Assembly: GCF_000499385.1 (NCBI RefSeq)
Contig: NW_013652487.1
Span: 2,501-61,425 of the forward strand
DNA from: Eimeria necatrix
Taxonomy: Eukaryota; Apicomplexa; Conoidasida; Eucoccidiorida; Eimeriidae
Length of the DNA stretch: 58,925 bases
Direction of reading: 5' to 3'
In this document: positions 33,180-45,900 of the stretch, one piece after another
Layout of the letters: each line of letters begins with the position of its first letter
Position numbering within the stretch: the first letter of the stretch is position 1
The notes under the pieces: generated by a model
The model's input: only the letters and a program-made list of their open reading frames with translations
Databases searched by the model: none
Told to the model about the DNA's origin: nothing
Position numbers and translations under genes: made by a program

Positions 33180-34184
33180 TCAAGCTGCGACCAACTTCTG
33201 CAGAGTGCCATTCTTCACTCCCGCTACCTGAAAGGAGCAGGAAACGCAAAACACTCGGGCGTTTACTTACAATACGCATCTGCACTTCCAGAATACAAGT
33301 CTAGCGGTCCCTCCCGAACAAACAGAAAATTGCCAAAACATTCTCTTATAGCGAAACGGCACACACTGAATTTCTGTGTCTTTTTGCTTCATTTGCACTG
33401 AGCAGTGTCGTGTCTTTCTACGTCGGTTGCGGTATTCTTCCGATGAACTGACAACCAACTCACCGTGTCATCGCCGCCACCAAAGAAAGTGCCATTTATA
33501 AATACACGAGGCACGGATCTTGCACCTGTCTTCTCCTTCAAATAGTCTTGAATGGCGTTGCAGTGCGGGTTGTTCTCTATTTGCTCCACGTGCTGGGGCA
33601 AGGAAAGACAACGGCACACGTGAAAATTTAAACAGGCAATACAACGAACACAGCTGGAGAACGTACTGAAGGTGTTGACAAAAAAAGCAAAGCAACGAAA
33701 TAAGAAAAAATTGTCCTAAGGCATGGAACCCGGTTCAAAAAAGGCAACACTGAAAACGACCAGTAAAGGCGTAACACCACCAACAGTTAGTTCCATGCTG
33801 CCCTAAGACCAAGCGGAAACCATACTAATTTAGATATGACATCGGCACAACGGTTGTACAGTACGTCTACATAACACAAAGATCTGCAGGTTTCAGTGTG
33901 AAGCTATAATCTCACCATGTCGCTAACATTCAAGCTCCTCAGGGCCGCAATAGCAGCCTGGCAGTAGGGGCAGTGCCTTCAAACACGAAACGCAACGCAA
34001 CATAAGCTTCTTTAGAGCTACTGAGCAAAACTCAGCTTCTCTCCTTTGGCTACAGAAACCGCGAGAAAGCGAAGCTTCGACTCTGCCGCTGTAGGACATA
34101 CGTTTTCGCGAAGACAGTGACCTTGTGTCCGTTGACAAGGCTGTCAACCCACTGAGGAACATCCTGGGCGCTGTTGAGTGCCAT
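33180..34184 (-). CDS. glutaredoxin with CPYC active site, complete, 4 exons, 106 aa
   Basis: Glutaredoxins reduce disulphides and glutathione adducts using glutathione. Exons 34184-34102, 33976-33916, 33592-33464 and 33227-33180 join in phase. Landmarks: VTVFAKTHCPYCQAA with the dithiol CPYC, then DYLKEKTGARSVPRVFINGT with the TVP-type cis-Pro loop (here SVP), GGGDDTVAGVKNGTLQKLV with the GG and DD glutathione-binding residues, and the stop right after LVAA. The length is that of a classical single-domain glutaredoxin. The frame stays open upstream to a second ATG at 34316, giving a possible 44-residue extension rich in Arg, Ala and Ser (RIWARARLRYNSSRS) that would suit an organelle-targeting presequence. 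The short ATG is chosen because it fits the family length. Confidence 0.93.
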
Positions 34185-36534
34185 TGTGGAGGCGAAGAGA
34201 GATCGGGAAGAGTTGTAGCGCAGTCTGGCTCTCGCCCAAATGCGACCTGCAAAGGCAGCAGGGTAAATCAGATTTATGAAGGCACCAGGGGGAGGAACCG
34301 GAATCAGGGCTACCATTTTGAAAACACAAAGCCAATTACTAAAAAAATGCTGAATCTATGCAATAGAGCAGACCGCAGGCAATGTCACAGCTCATTTGGT
34401 ACCGCGTCAGCCCCATTCCCTGATGTGCAGGACTAAACACTGTTGAAGTCGATCGAAAGCAGAGCACTTTTGCAGGTAGCTGAGTACTTACTAGAATTGA
34501 ATTATTTGTGTAAGTTATGGAGTGATACACACAAATGTTACGGTACTTTTTAATCTCACACGCCCCGTGAAATCGTAGCGTCTCGTGCATGCTTGGCGGA
34601 GTAGCCGACCAGGCACTTGCTGCTGCTTCGCTGGCTGGAAGCTGCACAGATGCAGGCACTCCATTGGCATCTATTCTAAGTGCTTTTCGAATCAAGATTT
34701 TAAAAAAAATAAAGGCTTAGTTTTAAGCGCTGCTTTTTTTTTGCTTTAGCGGGGGATATGGCTGCAGTAGGAGGGCTGTGCCGGCAATTTATCAGTGTTA
34801 CACTAGATCGTCTTCGCATTCAACAATCTACCTATCTCAGCGACCATACATGGCATGTTCTCGCATTGGACACTCAGTAACTATCTCAGCCACCAAATAT
34901 GACCTGCATTGTGTAGCTTCTACGATTCATGTGCCCAGAATATACTAGACAGATGAGGATAATGCAGGAAGGCAGCACGTCCCAGCAGGAACAGGAGCTC
35001 AGCGAGTGGCAAGTCTTTCAGCCCGTGAAAAGTCAGGTGATGAAGCCATGTGTGTTTACAATGATACTAAGGGTAACATTCTTTGTGTTTGAGAGTGTGC
35101 GTCTTTGTGACTATGTCACTGTTATCGAATTCAGTGGACTTCGGGGAAGTGCATGCCCAAACGGCAGCAACTGTGGAGGCAAGGACACGTATTTTACGCT
35201 TCCTGCCGTGCCTTCGTCCTAGCTAGCGGTGTCTCTGTGGTACTTCCTATTTGTGCTCCACTGAAGTTGTTCTATGCCAAGCTCTTGTTAAGGTTCCCTT
35301 GTGCTGGGCTTCGATCGGTTGCACAAAGAAAGCCTCAAGGACATGCGAATAGACGAATAAATACAAATACGTTCGGTTAAAACAGCAGATTTGAGCGGAC
35401 GGATCAATTTCATTTTGAGACCTGGAACTAATGCATGTGCTGAATGGCAAGCTTCAGTATGGAAAGGTGGCTATTACGCGTAGTCGCGTGAAAAACGCTC
35501 TGAAAGGTGCACAGTTAGGTGTGAAACTTTGTTTTATTCCCTTTTTATGTTTTATTGCTTTTTCAACGGAAATAATAGACTGCCTATTGCGCTCGGTTTA
35601 ACGGTTTTGTGTGACGGGGAAGCAGGAGGCACAGACACACACTATCAGCACTCACTAGCCGACAAGTATAAAGCCGTAATCCATGCAAATTAGCTTTCAA
35701 ACAAGACATTTGGGGTTGTCCTCACCCTTCGACCTTATTGGGGTCCCATGCGTTCCGCAAAAGCAATCAACACATGGTGGCTGGCGGCACCCGAAGTGCC
35801 TTCCAGCAGCTCATTGTAGAGTGGGTCAGGCTCCACAGAATCTTGTAAAGTACCATACTTCAAGCTATTTAATTGCACAGGGGTGCTCCAGCCGCCTGTG
35901 GTGTAGAATGACGTCCGCCGTTTACGGATTTGCACCAGGCGCCGAGGCGTACCATAGCGGCTGTTATATCGTAGTGGGAATGCGTTGGTGTTGAGTCTCA
36001 CGAGATGCGACAAGCGCATATCTTTATGGGCGGCGACGCCAGGTTGTCCTTGTTGCCCAGTCTTGCAGTAGCCGACTTAGCCATATCCACCAGTTAGTTT
36101 ACAGAGCTGGTCTGCGCCAGCATTCCGTCGGGCGAAGAATCCATTGTGCACTTTGTGGCTGGACCCGTTGAGTTCTTTCTAAGCCAGGAGTGGAGTGCCC
36201 GTAGCTCTTCCGTAGCGGATCCCGCACCTCATTATCTCGAATGCAGATTAAGGAGCAGCACAGCTTCGTTGAAGGCTGATTTTGGCCGCAGAAGCACTGC
36301 TGTAAGCTCCTATGCTGGTAAAATATGAATACGTCACCTATATTCTGTATCGCTTCGTACTACTCATGGACAGCGAGCAACACCTATAACTCCACTTACT
36401 AGCAGCAATGCATTGGCAGACTAACTAGCTCGCCCCTTCAAACTACTAGCTCATCTTTGCGATAAGCAGTCAAAAAAGGTCTAAAAGAACGCGTTGCCTA
36501 CATTCATAAAATGTTTGCACGCACGCATTGTTCA
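34185..36534. other. 2.3 kb intergenic, no gene seen
   Basis: The first 130 bases may be 5' leader or N-terminal extension of the glutaredoxin gene. The remainder has only short frames on both strands without motifs, phase-linked exons or simple repeats. Confidence 0.5.
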
Positions 36535-39500
36535 TTACATTTCTCCAGCTCCCTCCAGTGCTAGTCGCTCTAGCTCTTCTAGAGAGAGTGACGCTTCTTT
36601 TCTCTTTTTCTTAGGGGGTTGATGAGATATCTTCTTGCTCATTTTATCTCTGTGAGCCCCTGCGTCTTCATCTGAGTCGGTTGTAGTTGTATCTGATGCC
36701 GCCACTTCACTGCTGCTATCTTTTGCATCCAAAAAGGCTACAGCTCCTCCTGCCGGGCAAAGAAACAAAACATTACAAAAAAAGACATGCATGGAAGACA
36801 AAAACGAACAAACCTTACTATAAGTGCAAATACAAATGGAGGGAGAAGAGAGTCGAGATTTGCCTGGATCTTGGTGAACTTTCTCAATTCAGACTGGCAC
36901 TTGGTGAACTTTCTCACGTACGCTATTCAGAGGCGCGCGTAAGCAATTAAAGGCAAAAACAAAAGTGTTTGAGCACAAGTTAGCACATGGAAACGGAAAA
37001 CAAAGACAAAGCTACAGACAATGGTGGGAAAAGAACGACCGAAGAGACACACACACGTGAACACGGACACAGCACCAAAGACAAAATGGCCAGAACAAAA
37101 CAAACGCATGATTGAGCCGCACCCGCTGCTTCTCCCTGCCGGGCCATCCTTTCTTTCTTCCTTTTCTTTGAGTGTCTTTCCTTCACCCTTTGTTGGTCGC
37201 GAACCTGCAAATCCCGCAGCACAACACTCGCTCCCGAGGTCTCAGCGTAGAATGAACACAGGCAGTTAATCAAGTCCTTTTCACTAGTTTTAGCAGAGCT
37301 AAATTTGTTTCCGGTACTTTCAGCTGAATTTTATCTGACTGTCATATCGCGAGCAAGCAAGCCTCCTGCTGCGGTCACATGTACCCTAAACTGGCCGCGC
37401 TTGGTTATTTTCACTCAAGTAACAGAATTATATCAAGCTGATGACGAAAATATGGCAGATGCTAATTGACTCGGGTTTTGTCCTCATTCAGCACCTTGTC
37501 ACTTTGGTGCACGGATTCCATCTTGGCCCTCATTCGCTGCAGAAACGTTTCCCGCAGCTCCTGTGTCACGCCACTGTCGCCGCTGCTGCTGCCGGCTTGT
37601 GTTTCTGGCTGTTGTGTCGCTTCTTCATCTGTCTCTTCATCTTCATTAAAGATAATGTGCGAATTAGAGGAAGCAGCAGCAAGCCCTTTTATCTTCGCCG
37701 AACCATCCGCGCGAAACTGCAGCCGTTCCCTTCGGTAGGCTGCAGCAGAGAAACAAATCCACAAGTACAAGACCGGAATACAGTAATGTGCATGCACAAA
37801 AATGCAGCAAAATATCAAGCTGACTAGTGTGTATGCTGAACCCAACAGAAAAAGTTAACAGACAGACATAGTTGTCGGGAGAATAACTAATAAATATCAG
37901 ATGGTCCAAATGCCCTTAAAACTGACGCGCGCGATTAAATGGGGGCGAGAACTGCCACAAATTAAACGAAAACCCCGCAGACTAAATGGAAATTTGGCAG
38001 GGAGAAGTTGAAAGTTTGTCAAGAAGAGTACAACGACAAAAAAGAGCCAACCAGACCGTGCTAAAAAAACGCAAGGGAAATGTCAAATCCTAAGACGTGA
38101 CAAAACCCTCATACCGTCAATGCTTAACTGCAACGGCTAAAGTCTGAACTCAACTCCCTGGCATCTGTTACCTGGTTTCTGCAGCAGCAGTTCTTGCAGC
38201 TTTTGGTTTCTTTCTTTCGCTGACTCCTCCGGAGGCTCGGCATTCTGTTCCTTTAGCTCCAAAAAGTCCCCTACATCATCTGCTGATGTGCTGCTTTTGC
38301 CGCTGACAACTCCTGGTTTCCGAGGCTGCTTGTCTTTCTTTGAGCCTTCTTCTACAGACCCTTCACGCTGCTGCTCTTCTTGTTCTTGCTGCTCATGCTG
38401 CTGCTGTTGTAGTCGCATCTGTTGCTTGAGTAGCTTCTTTGCGCGGATTTGTTCCTGAAAAACATATCATTAGCCGCACATCCCACCCACTGGCTCAAAG
38501 CAGCAGCGGTAGGAGTGGCAGCAGCAGCTGCTGCAAAGTCGGCAAAAGCAGCAGTGGGAAAAGTAGTGGGGAAAGCTGCTGTGGCCCTCACCTTTAGCCT
38601 TGCCAATTTCGACATATTTTTTTTCTTATTTTCTCCGCTTGCAACCGCCCCCCCAAACATCGCAGGGTCCCACTCACCCTCACCTTGCTGCTGCTGCTGC
38701 TGCTGCTGCTGGTCTGTGGCTGCCAAATGCTCTATTGAAGGAGCAATTGAAAGGCCGTAGCAAAGAGCTAGCTGCTGCAGGTCGATCGCGTTTACGTTGA
38801 ATACCTTTTTGTTTGGCATCACCGACAAACAACGCAAATAAGCAGCAACAGCTTGTTGTGCCAATGCCTTGAGAGACGGACTGCAGCAGCCACAACAGCA
38901 CCAGCAACAAGGCCACCGTTGCCACCCGCAGCAAAATCTGCAGCAGCAACACTGTTTGCAGCGGAAGCAGGAAGTCTACCGATACAAATGGTTGCAGAAA
39001 CGGGAATCACGAGAGAAGAAAAACAGCAGAGGAAGTGAAAGCAGCAGCACCAAAAATAGCAGCGGCAATAACAGCAAAACGCATGCCAGCCGCGCCGTGG
39101 ACCACTCGTAAGATCGCCCTGCATGTTGCCACTCAAAGGAGTCCTCCACTTTAAAAGCTAACAGCCAGCCCTAAGCAGCGTCAGTGGCGAATTCCGAACC
39201 CTGAACCCTGCAATGCATGTCATATACCCTAAAACCCGAACTACGGAGGAACGGACTCGGCAGCAAGGAGTGCTTGGAGTTTGCTTTCAATGCGAATGGC
39301 TTTCTTGGGGTTCATGTTTATCCTTTGCAGAACCATCTGCGGGCAGAAAAGGACAGAAAAAGGCAAAATGCTAATAAAAGCGACAGAGAAGCAGCTGGTT
39401 CAATACCCACAGTAACTGACCAGCACAGCATCCCCTGCGGTGCAACATGTCGCATCGAAAGCAACCCAGCGGCCAAAAGTGATACAGCGATAAGCACAGC

Positions 39501-41068
39501 CACGCAGGTTGCAGTAGTCACGTCGGTTGCAGCAGCAGCAGCAGCAAGGGGCAAGGGCCACGCCGCGCAGAAAGCCCAGCGATGCAGCAGCAGACGCCGA
39601 GGATGTGTTAGGCTTGTGGCTAAAGGCGGCATTAACGGCTACAGCAGAAGCAGCACAGCAGCAGCAGCAACAGCAGGTCGTGCGGCTGCAGATTGGGCTT
39701 TGTGCCGACCCCTTTAGCCTGCAGCTCCAACACAAAGGAGGCTTCCGAAGGCAGTAGCAGCAGCACAGCGTGTCCTTTCCTCGTCAGTCTTGCTGTTCTT
39801 CCTATGCGGTGGAGGTGCGTCTCTGTGCTGTCTGGACAGTCGAACTGAATAACGAGATCGACAGCAGAGAGGGCCCCCTCTGCCTCCTCCTGCTTCTTCT
39901 TTCTACTGCCTCCCGCGGACCCCAGGAGGCCCCCAGACTGCACAAAGTCTATTCCGCGGGCGGCCAAGTCGGTGCTAATTAAGCAGCAAGGAGAAGTGCG
40001 AGACACAAAATCTTGAAACACATCCAGGCGCTTCTGCTGCTTCTGGCGCCCGTGCAAATACAGCAGAGACAAGCCTGCGCAGAGTGCAATAACAAACACT
40101 ATGCTAAAAGTATTTAATATATTTTGCCAAGAATATAATGTATAATAATAAATTTCAAGCTCTTAAGCCTCACAATTGCCCGAGGCCCGAGGCCTTAGTG
40201 GCATCTGGAACAACGGGGAACTGCAGGAGCGGGCTGCTGTGCTGGCTGAAAAGTCGTGTCAGCAGCAGCAGCAGCAGCCACAACAGCAACAGCAGCAACT
40301 GCAGCAGCAACAGCAGCAACCGCAGCACGCCGGAAGGCTCACCGGGCTTGAGTTGCTTGAATGCGTCGTGTATGAATTTCGCCTGTTTGCAAGAAGAGAC
40401 AAAAACAATTATCTTCTTTTTGCATTGGGCCCTCAAAATAGAAAACAATGCCGATGTTTTGTGCTTTTCATTCACTACCATGTACGTCTGCTTCAGTAGC
40501 CCCTGCTGCTGCTTCTGCTGTTGCTGCCCCTCCTGGTGCTGCTGCTGGGGGTCTGACGGCCGCAGATCGTCGGTGCAAATGAACTCAGGCTTGCTGCTGC
40601 TGCTGCTGTTGCTGCATAGCAGCACCCCCAGCCTGTGCACTGCGCTGCGCAAAGTCGCAGAGAACAGCAGCGTCTGCCTTGTGGGGGGCAGAGCAGCAAC
40701 AATCAACTCCATTGTCTGTTGAAAGCCCAAGTCCACCAGGCGGTCTGCTTCATCTATGGCTGCAGCAGGGACGTCAAAAACGCAGAACAGGCGAGCTGCA
40801 ATGGGAAGGGAAGAAGCAGCAGCAACAGCAGATGTAGCAGCAACAACGGCAGCAGCAACAGCAGCAGTAGCAGCAGCAACAGGAGCAGAGGCAAGGCTTG
40901 CCTAGGATCAAAAGTCTACTAGCATCCCACATGGGGGACTCATCAATGTGCTGCAGCAGGCGGCCAGGCGTAGCAACAATTATGTTTAGCTGGCCAATGC
41001 GTTCTGCCTCAGCTTCCACTCCTTTGCCCCCAATTAAGCAGCCTATCGAGAATTCGTGATGTCTGAAT

Positions 41069-41104
<36 letters not shown>

Positions 41105-41715
41105 GGCACCACTGGTGCAGCAAACGCAGTGACGCATCAACAGCAGCTGCACCGGTTAGCTCTAGCCCGACCCCCAGCAGCAGCAGCAGCAGCAGCAGCA
41201 GGGGCGGCAGCAGCAGCAAGGAGAGCCTCACTGGCCAACCGCTTTAAATACGTCAAAGATCTGCACTGCTAGCTCTCTTGTGGGGGTCAAGATAATTGCT
41301 GCAGTGCCATCTGGCCCGCAAATCTCCTCCCGGAAGAGGCGCTCCAATATCTGCGCAGAAACCCCCCCCTCAGCAGCAGCAGCAGCTGCAGCAGCAGCAC
41401 TGGCAGCAGCAGCACCCCTAGCAGCAACGGCGAAGGCGCTAGCAGCAGCGCCAACAGCAGCTCCAGCCCGCCCCCCAGCAGCAGCACCAGCAGCATCAAC
41501 AGCAGAGTATGTTTACGGGGATAACAAAGGCGAGGGTCTTGCCACTGCCCGTCTTAGCCTGTGCCTTGACATCTCTGCCAGCAAGTGCATGTGGAATTGC
41601 TGCTGCTTGGATTTGTGTCAGTCGGCTGAAGCCGCAAGCTGCCAGTCCCTTTTGCGTGAGCCCCGAGAGAGGCAAGTCTGCGAACACCTTGTCAGTCAAC
41701 ACGCCGTGCTTTCCC

Positions 41716-41753
<38 letters not shown>

Positions 41754-42065
41754 GGCGCGCTGCTGCTGCTCCTGAATTGCAGCAAGCGACGGGGGCAGCC
41801 ACTGGCCCCCAGGAGGAGGCATCTCCAGCAGAATGCGCTGCTGCAGCTCCGCTATTTCCAGCTTCTCCCGCTGCCGCAGCTTCTGGGGGGCCCCGGTCCC
41901 CTGGCCGCCACTAGGGCGGCCCTTTCGCCCGGGGGGCCCCCTGGGGGGCCCCCGGGGCCCCTTGTGGCGTGGGGCCCCATCTTGGCTAGGGGCGAGCCGT
42001 CGGCGGCGGTGGCTGGTGCCAATGCCTTCGTCAGGCTGACGGGAAGAGGAGGCTGCAGCTGCCAT
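36535..42065 (-). CDS. DDX10: DEAD-box RNA helicase Dbp4/DDX10, complete, 11 exons, 936 aa
   Basis: Dbp4/DDX10 is a nucleolar helicase for early 18S rRNA processing. Exons in phase: 42065-41517, 41350-41232, 41062-40902, 40753-40343, 40074-39710, 39336-39245, 38880-38592, 38454-38172, 37739-37495, 37204-37123, 36749-36535. Motifs in order: Q-motif region GFSRLTQIQ, motif [11 protein letters not shown], Ia [10 protein letters not shown], Ib [12 protein letters not shown] as [14 protein letters not shown] (D split across an intron), III FSAT, IV region [16 protein letters not shown], then [23 protein letters not shown] and [10 protein letters not shown]. After it come [16 protein letters not shown], the DUF4217-type block [20 protein letters not shown], a basic coiled region [20 protein letters not shown] aligning with the DDX10 tail, and the end [11 protein letters not shown]. 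Intron 3 begins with GC (G|GCAAGC). Ser, Gln and Gly-Pro runs are insertions between conserved blocks. Confidence 0.93.
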
Positions 42066-42954
42066 TCTGCTGCCGTTGCTGCTGCTGCTGTTTTGATGGG
42101 TTTTTCTGCTGCAGCGGCTGCTGCTCCCCTTGACGATACCGGCCGACCTTCGCAGACTTCCTCATGAAGCCCGCCTCAGTCGCTGCAGCTGCTGCGGAAG
42201 TTACTACTGCAGCTGCTGTCTTTGCCACCCTGCATGCGCCGAGGGCCTTACGGAGCCTTTGTGCTGCTGTCCTTCTTGGTCTGCTGTTGCCTTCGAAGCC
42301 GCCTATAGCCTCTGCAACGCTAAACAATGTCTAAACGGATAAAAATAACAAAAGGAAAGTTAATAATGTTTTTAAATACCGCACTCGAACCTTTGAAGGG
42401 ACATTTGCAAAGTTGCAGGCCTTGGTGAGGGGCCCACTGAGAGGCCCGCAGTCCCTCAGCGGAGTCTGCGACTTTGCGCAGCAGCCTTGGGGGCCCCCCT
42501 CCGTAGAGCCAGCAACACCCAGGAACTTAGGTGAGGCGCAGCGAAAAAGGATATCTAAAAGGTAATAGAGGTAATTTTGAATGTTGGCACTCTGTAGGGG
42601 GCCCGGCTGAAGGCTGCAAGGGCCTCTGCGGCTCCAGCAATTGCGCAGCTGCTGGGCTGCTGCAGTGGACGTACACTCGAAGGGCCAAATTAGGAGGCAC
42701 CGAAGGAGGCGCTGGAGGAGCCTTTAGACATATCAGCGTTATTACGAGCTGCAGCCGGTAGCTGGCTCCTTTCAGTGCCGCAGTCGCAGCAGCAGCAGCT
42801 GCTGCAACTCACACCGCCACTCACTGCTTCCGTTGGCTATTGAACTTGACTGAAAACCCCACTCTGTGAGCCGCGCACGGACTTACAGCTGCATCCGGAA
42901 GTGCAGCAGCAGCAGCAGTAGCGCCAACTGCAGCGATAGTGGCTGCAGCAGCAG
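42066..42954. promoter_or_regulatory. divergent intergenic region, Dbp4 / REV1
   Basis: Both genes start here and read outward. It holds a 98-codon minus frame (42031-42327) with Ala and Gln runs that overlaps Dbp4 exon 1 in another frame and is not supported, some GGGGCCC units near 42490, and short CAG tracts near 42790 and 42910. No specific element identified. Confidence 0.4.
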
Positions 42955-45900
42955 ATGTTTGGTGGCGGGAATTGGAGTGGCTTTGGGGATTACTTGGGGG
43001 CAAAGACTCGCAAAGTTCAGCAGCAACTTCAGAACTCCCTAGCTTCAGAGCGCGTACGCGAAAGCAGCAGCAGCAGCAGCAGCAGGGAGCTGCGTTGGTG
43101 GAACAGATATGTGCAGCAGCCCTCATCTCTCTTTTCCTCCCTCACCTTTTACATCGACGGCCTGCAACGCCTCCAGGGCTACGAGTTAATCTCTACAGGC
43201 TACAGCGAGGCTCCTGATGCAGGCATAGGCCCCAGAGGCCCCTTAGGGGGGCCTGGGAGGGGCCCCCCAGGGGCCCCCACGACGAGCGCGGCTGGAAACT
43301 TCAGTGGGCCTTCTGCAAAAGGGAAGTTGGAAGGTTCGCCATGGAGCTTCTCAGGCGTCTCAGCAGGGGGCCCCTCAAGGAACCCTTCAGGGGGCCCCTC
43401 AGGGGGCCTCCCAAAGGGCCCCTCAGGGGGCACCCCCGGGGGCCCCTCAGCGGGACCCTGCGTGGATGAGTATGTGGTAGACGCTGTGCAGCTGAAGAGG
43501 GTTTTGGTGGCTCACGGGGGAAGCATTTCGATCATGATGGGCAAAGGGGTCACTCACGTGTTGGTTGACAATCTCGCGCTGGGCAACCAGAAGTGGAGAA
43601 AGCTGCGGTTAGCTGCTCGCTGCTGCTGCTGCTGTTCTGTGCGCTGCTGCAGCAGCAGCAACTGTTGCTGCGACTGTTGAAAGAAACCGAAGTGCTAGTG
43701 CTATGTGGAGCCAAGTGGCTTCAAATCCTCCAGAGCTGCGCGGCGTTCCCGGCGCTGCTGCCTTCGTTGCTGCTGCTGCATTCGCCGCTGCTGCTGCCAT
43801 CGTTGCTGCTGCTGCACTCGTTTTTGTTGCTGTTCTTGCTGATGCTGCTGCTCTGCTGCAGGGACAGAGGGGGCTGGGCGCGGAGTTACGTGGTGGTGCG
43901 CTGCTCGTGGGTCTTCTCTTGCATTGCAGCAAAACGACTTTTGTCTCCTGCGCTCTTCAAGCCCACGGGCCTCCAGCTTGCAAACCAGCACTTGCTGCTG
44001 CAGGGCTGGGCTGTTGCTGCTGAAGGCCGCCAGCCACAGCAAGGGGTGGCCCCGGGCCAAGCAGCAGAGGTGCTGGGCCAGCCTGTGGGATCTTCTACTG
44101 CTGCACTTGATGAACAGGAGGCTCAGGGAAAGCCCGGAGTTGCTGCAGCAGCAAAACTGGGGCGGACTGGGGACTCCGGGAGAGTCAATGAAACAGTTGT
44201 GGGAGGCCCCGCAAGTGCAGCAGCAGCAGCGGCAGCGGCAACAGCTGCCGCTGCTGCCACTGAAGGAGATGGGGTGCTGCTCGAGCTTGAATCCAGCAGC
44301 GACGAAGAGCAGCAGCAGCAGCAGCAGGAGCAAGGCCAACCCCATCCAAAGAAGATTCGAACTGAGGCTTCTTACTCTGTAGCCGATGTGGCGGTTCCTG
44401 TTTCTGCTGCAGTAGATCTTGCTGCTGCTGGAGGCGCCGTTGCCGCAGCTGGGGCTGCTGCTGCTGCACCGTTTGCTGGAGCAGCAGCTGCTTGCGCTGC
44501 TGTAGCTATGCCAGGGCAAACAACTGCAAGCTCCCCATTGGCTGCCGCAGCGCGACCTGCAGCAGCCGTAAATGCTTCGGGAAAAGCAAATACTTTGGCA
44601 GGAGCACACGTCATTACAGCAGCAACAGTAACAGCGGCGCAAGATGCAGCAGCAGCACAGGACACAGCAGCAAGCGCATTACTGGCTTCAAGCGTATTGC
44701 GCATCCCCACAGCAGCTCCAGCAGCTCCAGCAGCAGCAGCTGCTGCAGGAGTTTCCCGATCACTAGAAGAACCAACAGGGATCGTCTCATTGGCGGGAGA
44801 ACACACAGCAGCAGGAATGGCAGCAGCAGGAGCCACACAAACAGGAGCCGCAGCAGCAGGAGCCGCGGTTGCAGGAGCAGCAGCAGGAGCCGCTGCAGGC
44901 CTATCAAGTGGTGAGGGGAATAGAGGCGCCGTTGACTGCCGGCGGCCCGATTTTGTCTCTTCGTTTTTTGAACATTCTCGCCTCCACTTCATTGGGGCCT
45001 GGCAGAACCGTTGTGCCTCCATGCTGTCGCGTCTGCTGCACAGCAGCAGCAGCAGCAGTAGAGGGCCCCAGCTACAAGTTGTACCTCGGTGGGTAGACGC
45101 GTCAATCACCAGCAAGGAGCTGGAGCCGCTGCTGCTCCCGCTGGGCTTGACACTGTCACATGAAAGCGATTTTGCTGGTGCTGCTGCTGCTGCCCACTCT
45201 CCGTTGCTTCTGCGTTCACCCAACGCAAGGGCAGCAGCAGCAGGAGGAGCAACAGCACTTCCTGGAGCAGCGGCAACGACGGCTGCAGCAGAAGGGAGGT
45301 GGATTTTGCACGTCGATTTCGATGCTTTCTTTGTCTCCGTGGCCCTCCTTAAGCATCCCCACCTGAAGGACAAACCGGTGCATAGTGATTTTCGTTGCTG
45401 TTGGTTTGCTGCGGCCGTTGCGGCTGCTGTTGCTGTTGCTGTTCCTGCTGCTAAAGGATTAAACCTTGCACTGTACCTTTTCTGCACTCGCGGGAAGGGT
45501 TCCCTCAGCAGATGCTTGGCTGACGAAGGTCTTGAGGACCTGCTGCTGCTGCAGATGCTTTTCTACTGCTGCGGTTGTGTGCTGCTGCTGCTACAGGTGG
45601 CAGTATGTCACTCAAGAGGACATCGAGCATTTGCTGAGCCTACACGTAAGAATGATACAGCCAGTTTTGGCGAGGCCGACTGCCCCCTCCCTTTGCTGTT
45701 GTTCTATCTGCTGCTGCTGCTGCTCCTGCTGCTGCTTGTGAGCAATTAGCCGTTCCTGCTGTGTTTTGCGCTTGTTGCTGCTGCTGCTGGTGCCGGGAAC
45801 TAGTCCCCGGTTTTCGCCCCTGTTTGTCATGCCTTTTAACCGGCAGTGTTGGCGTTTGCGTTGTGTTTCTGTTACTTAGCGGCGGCTGTAGCAGCAGCTA

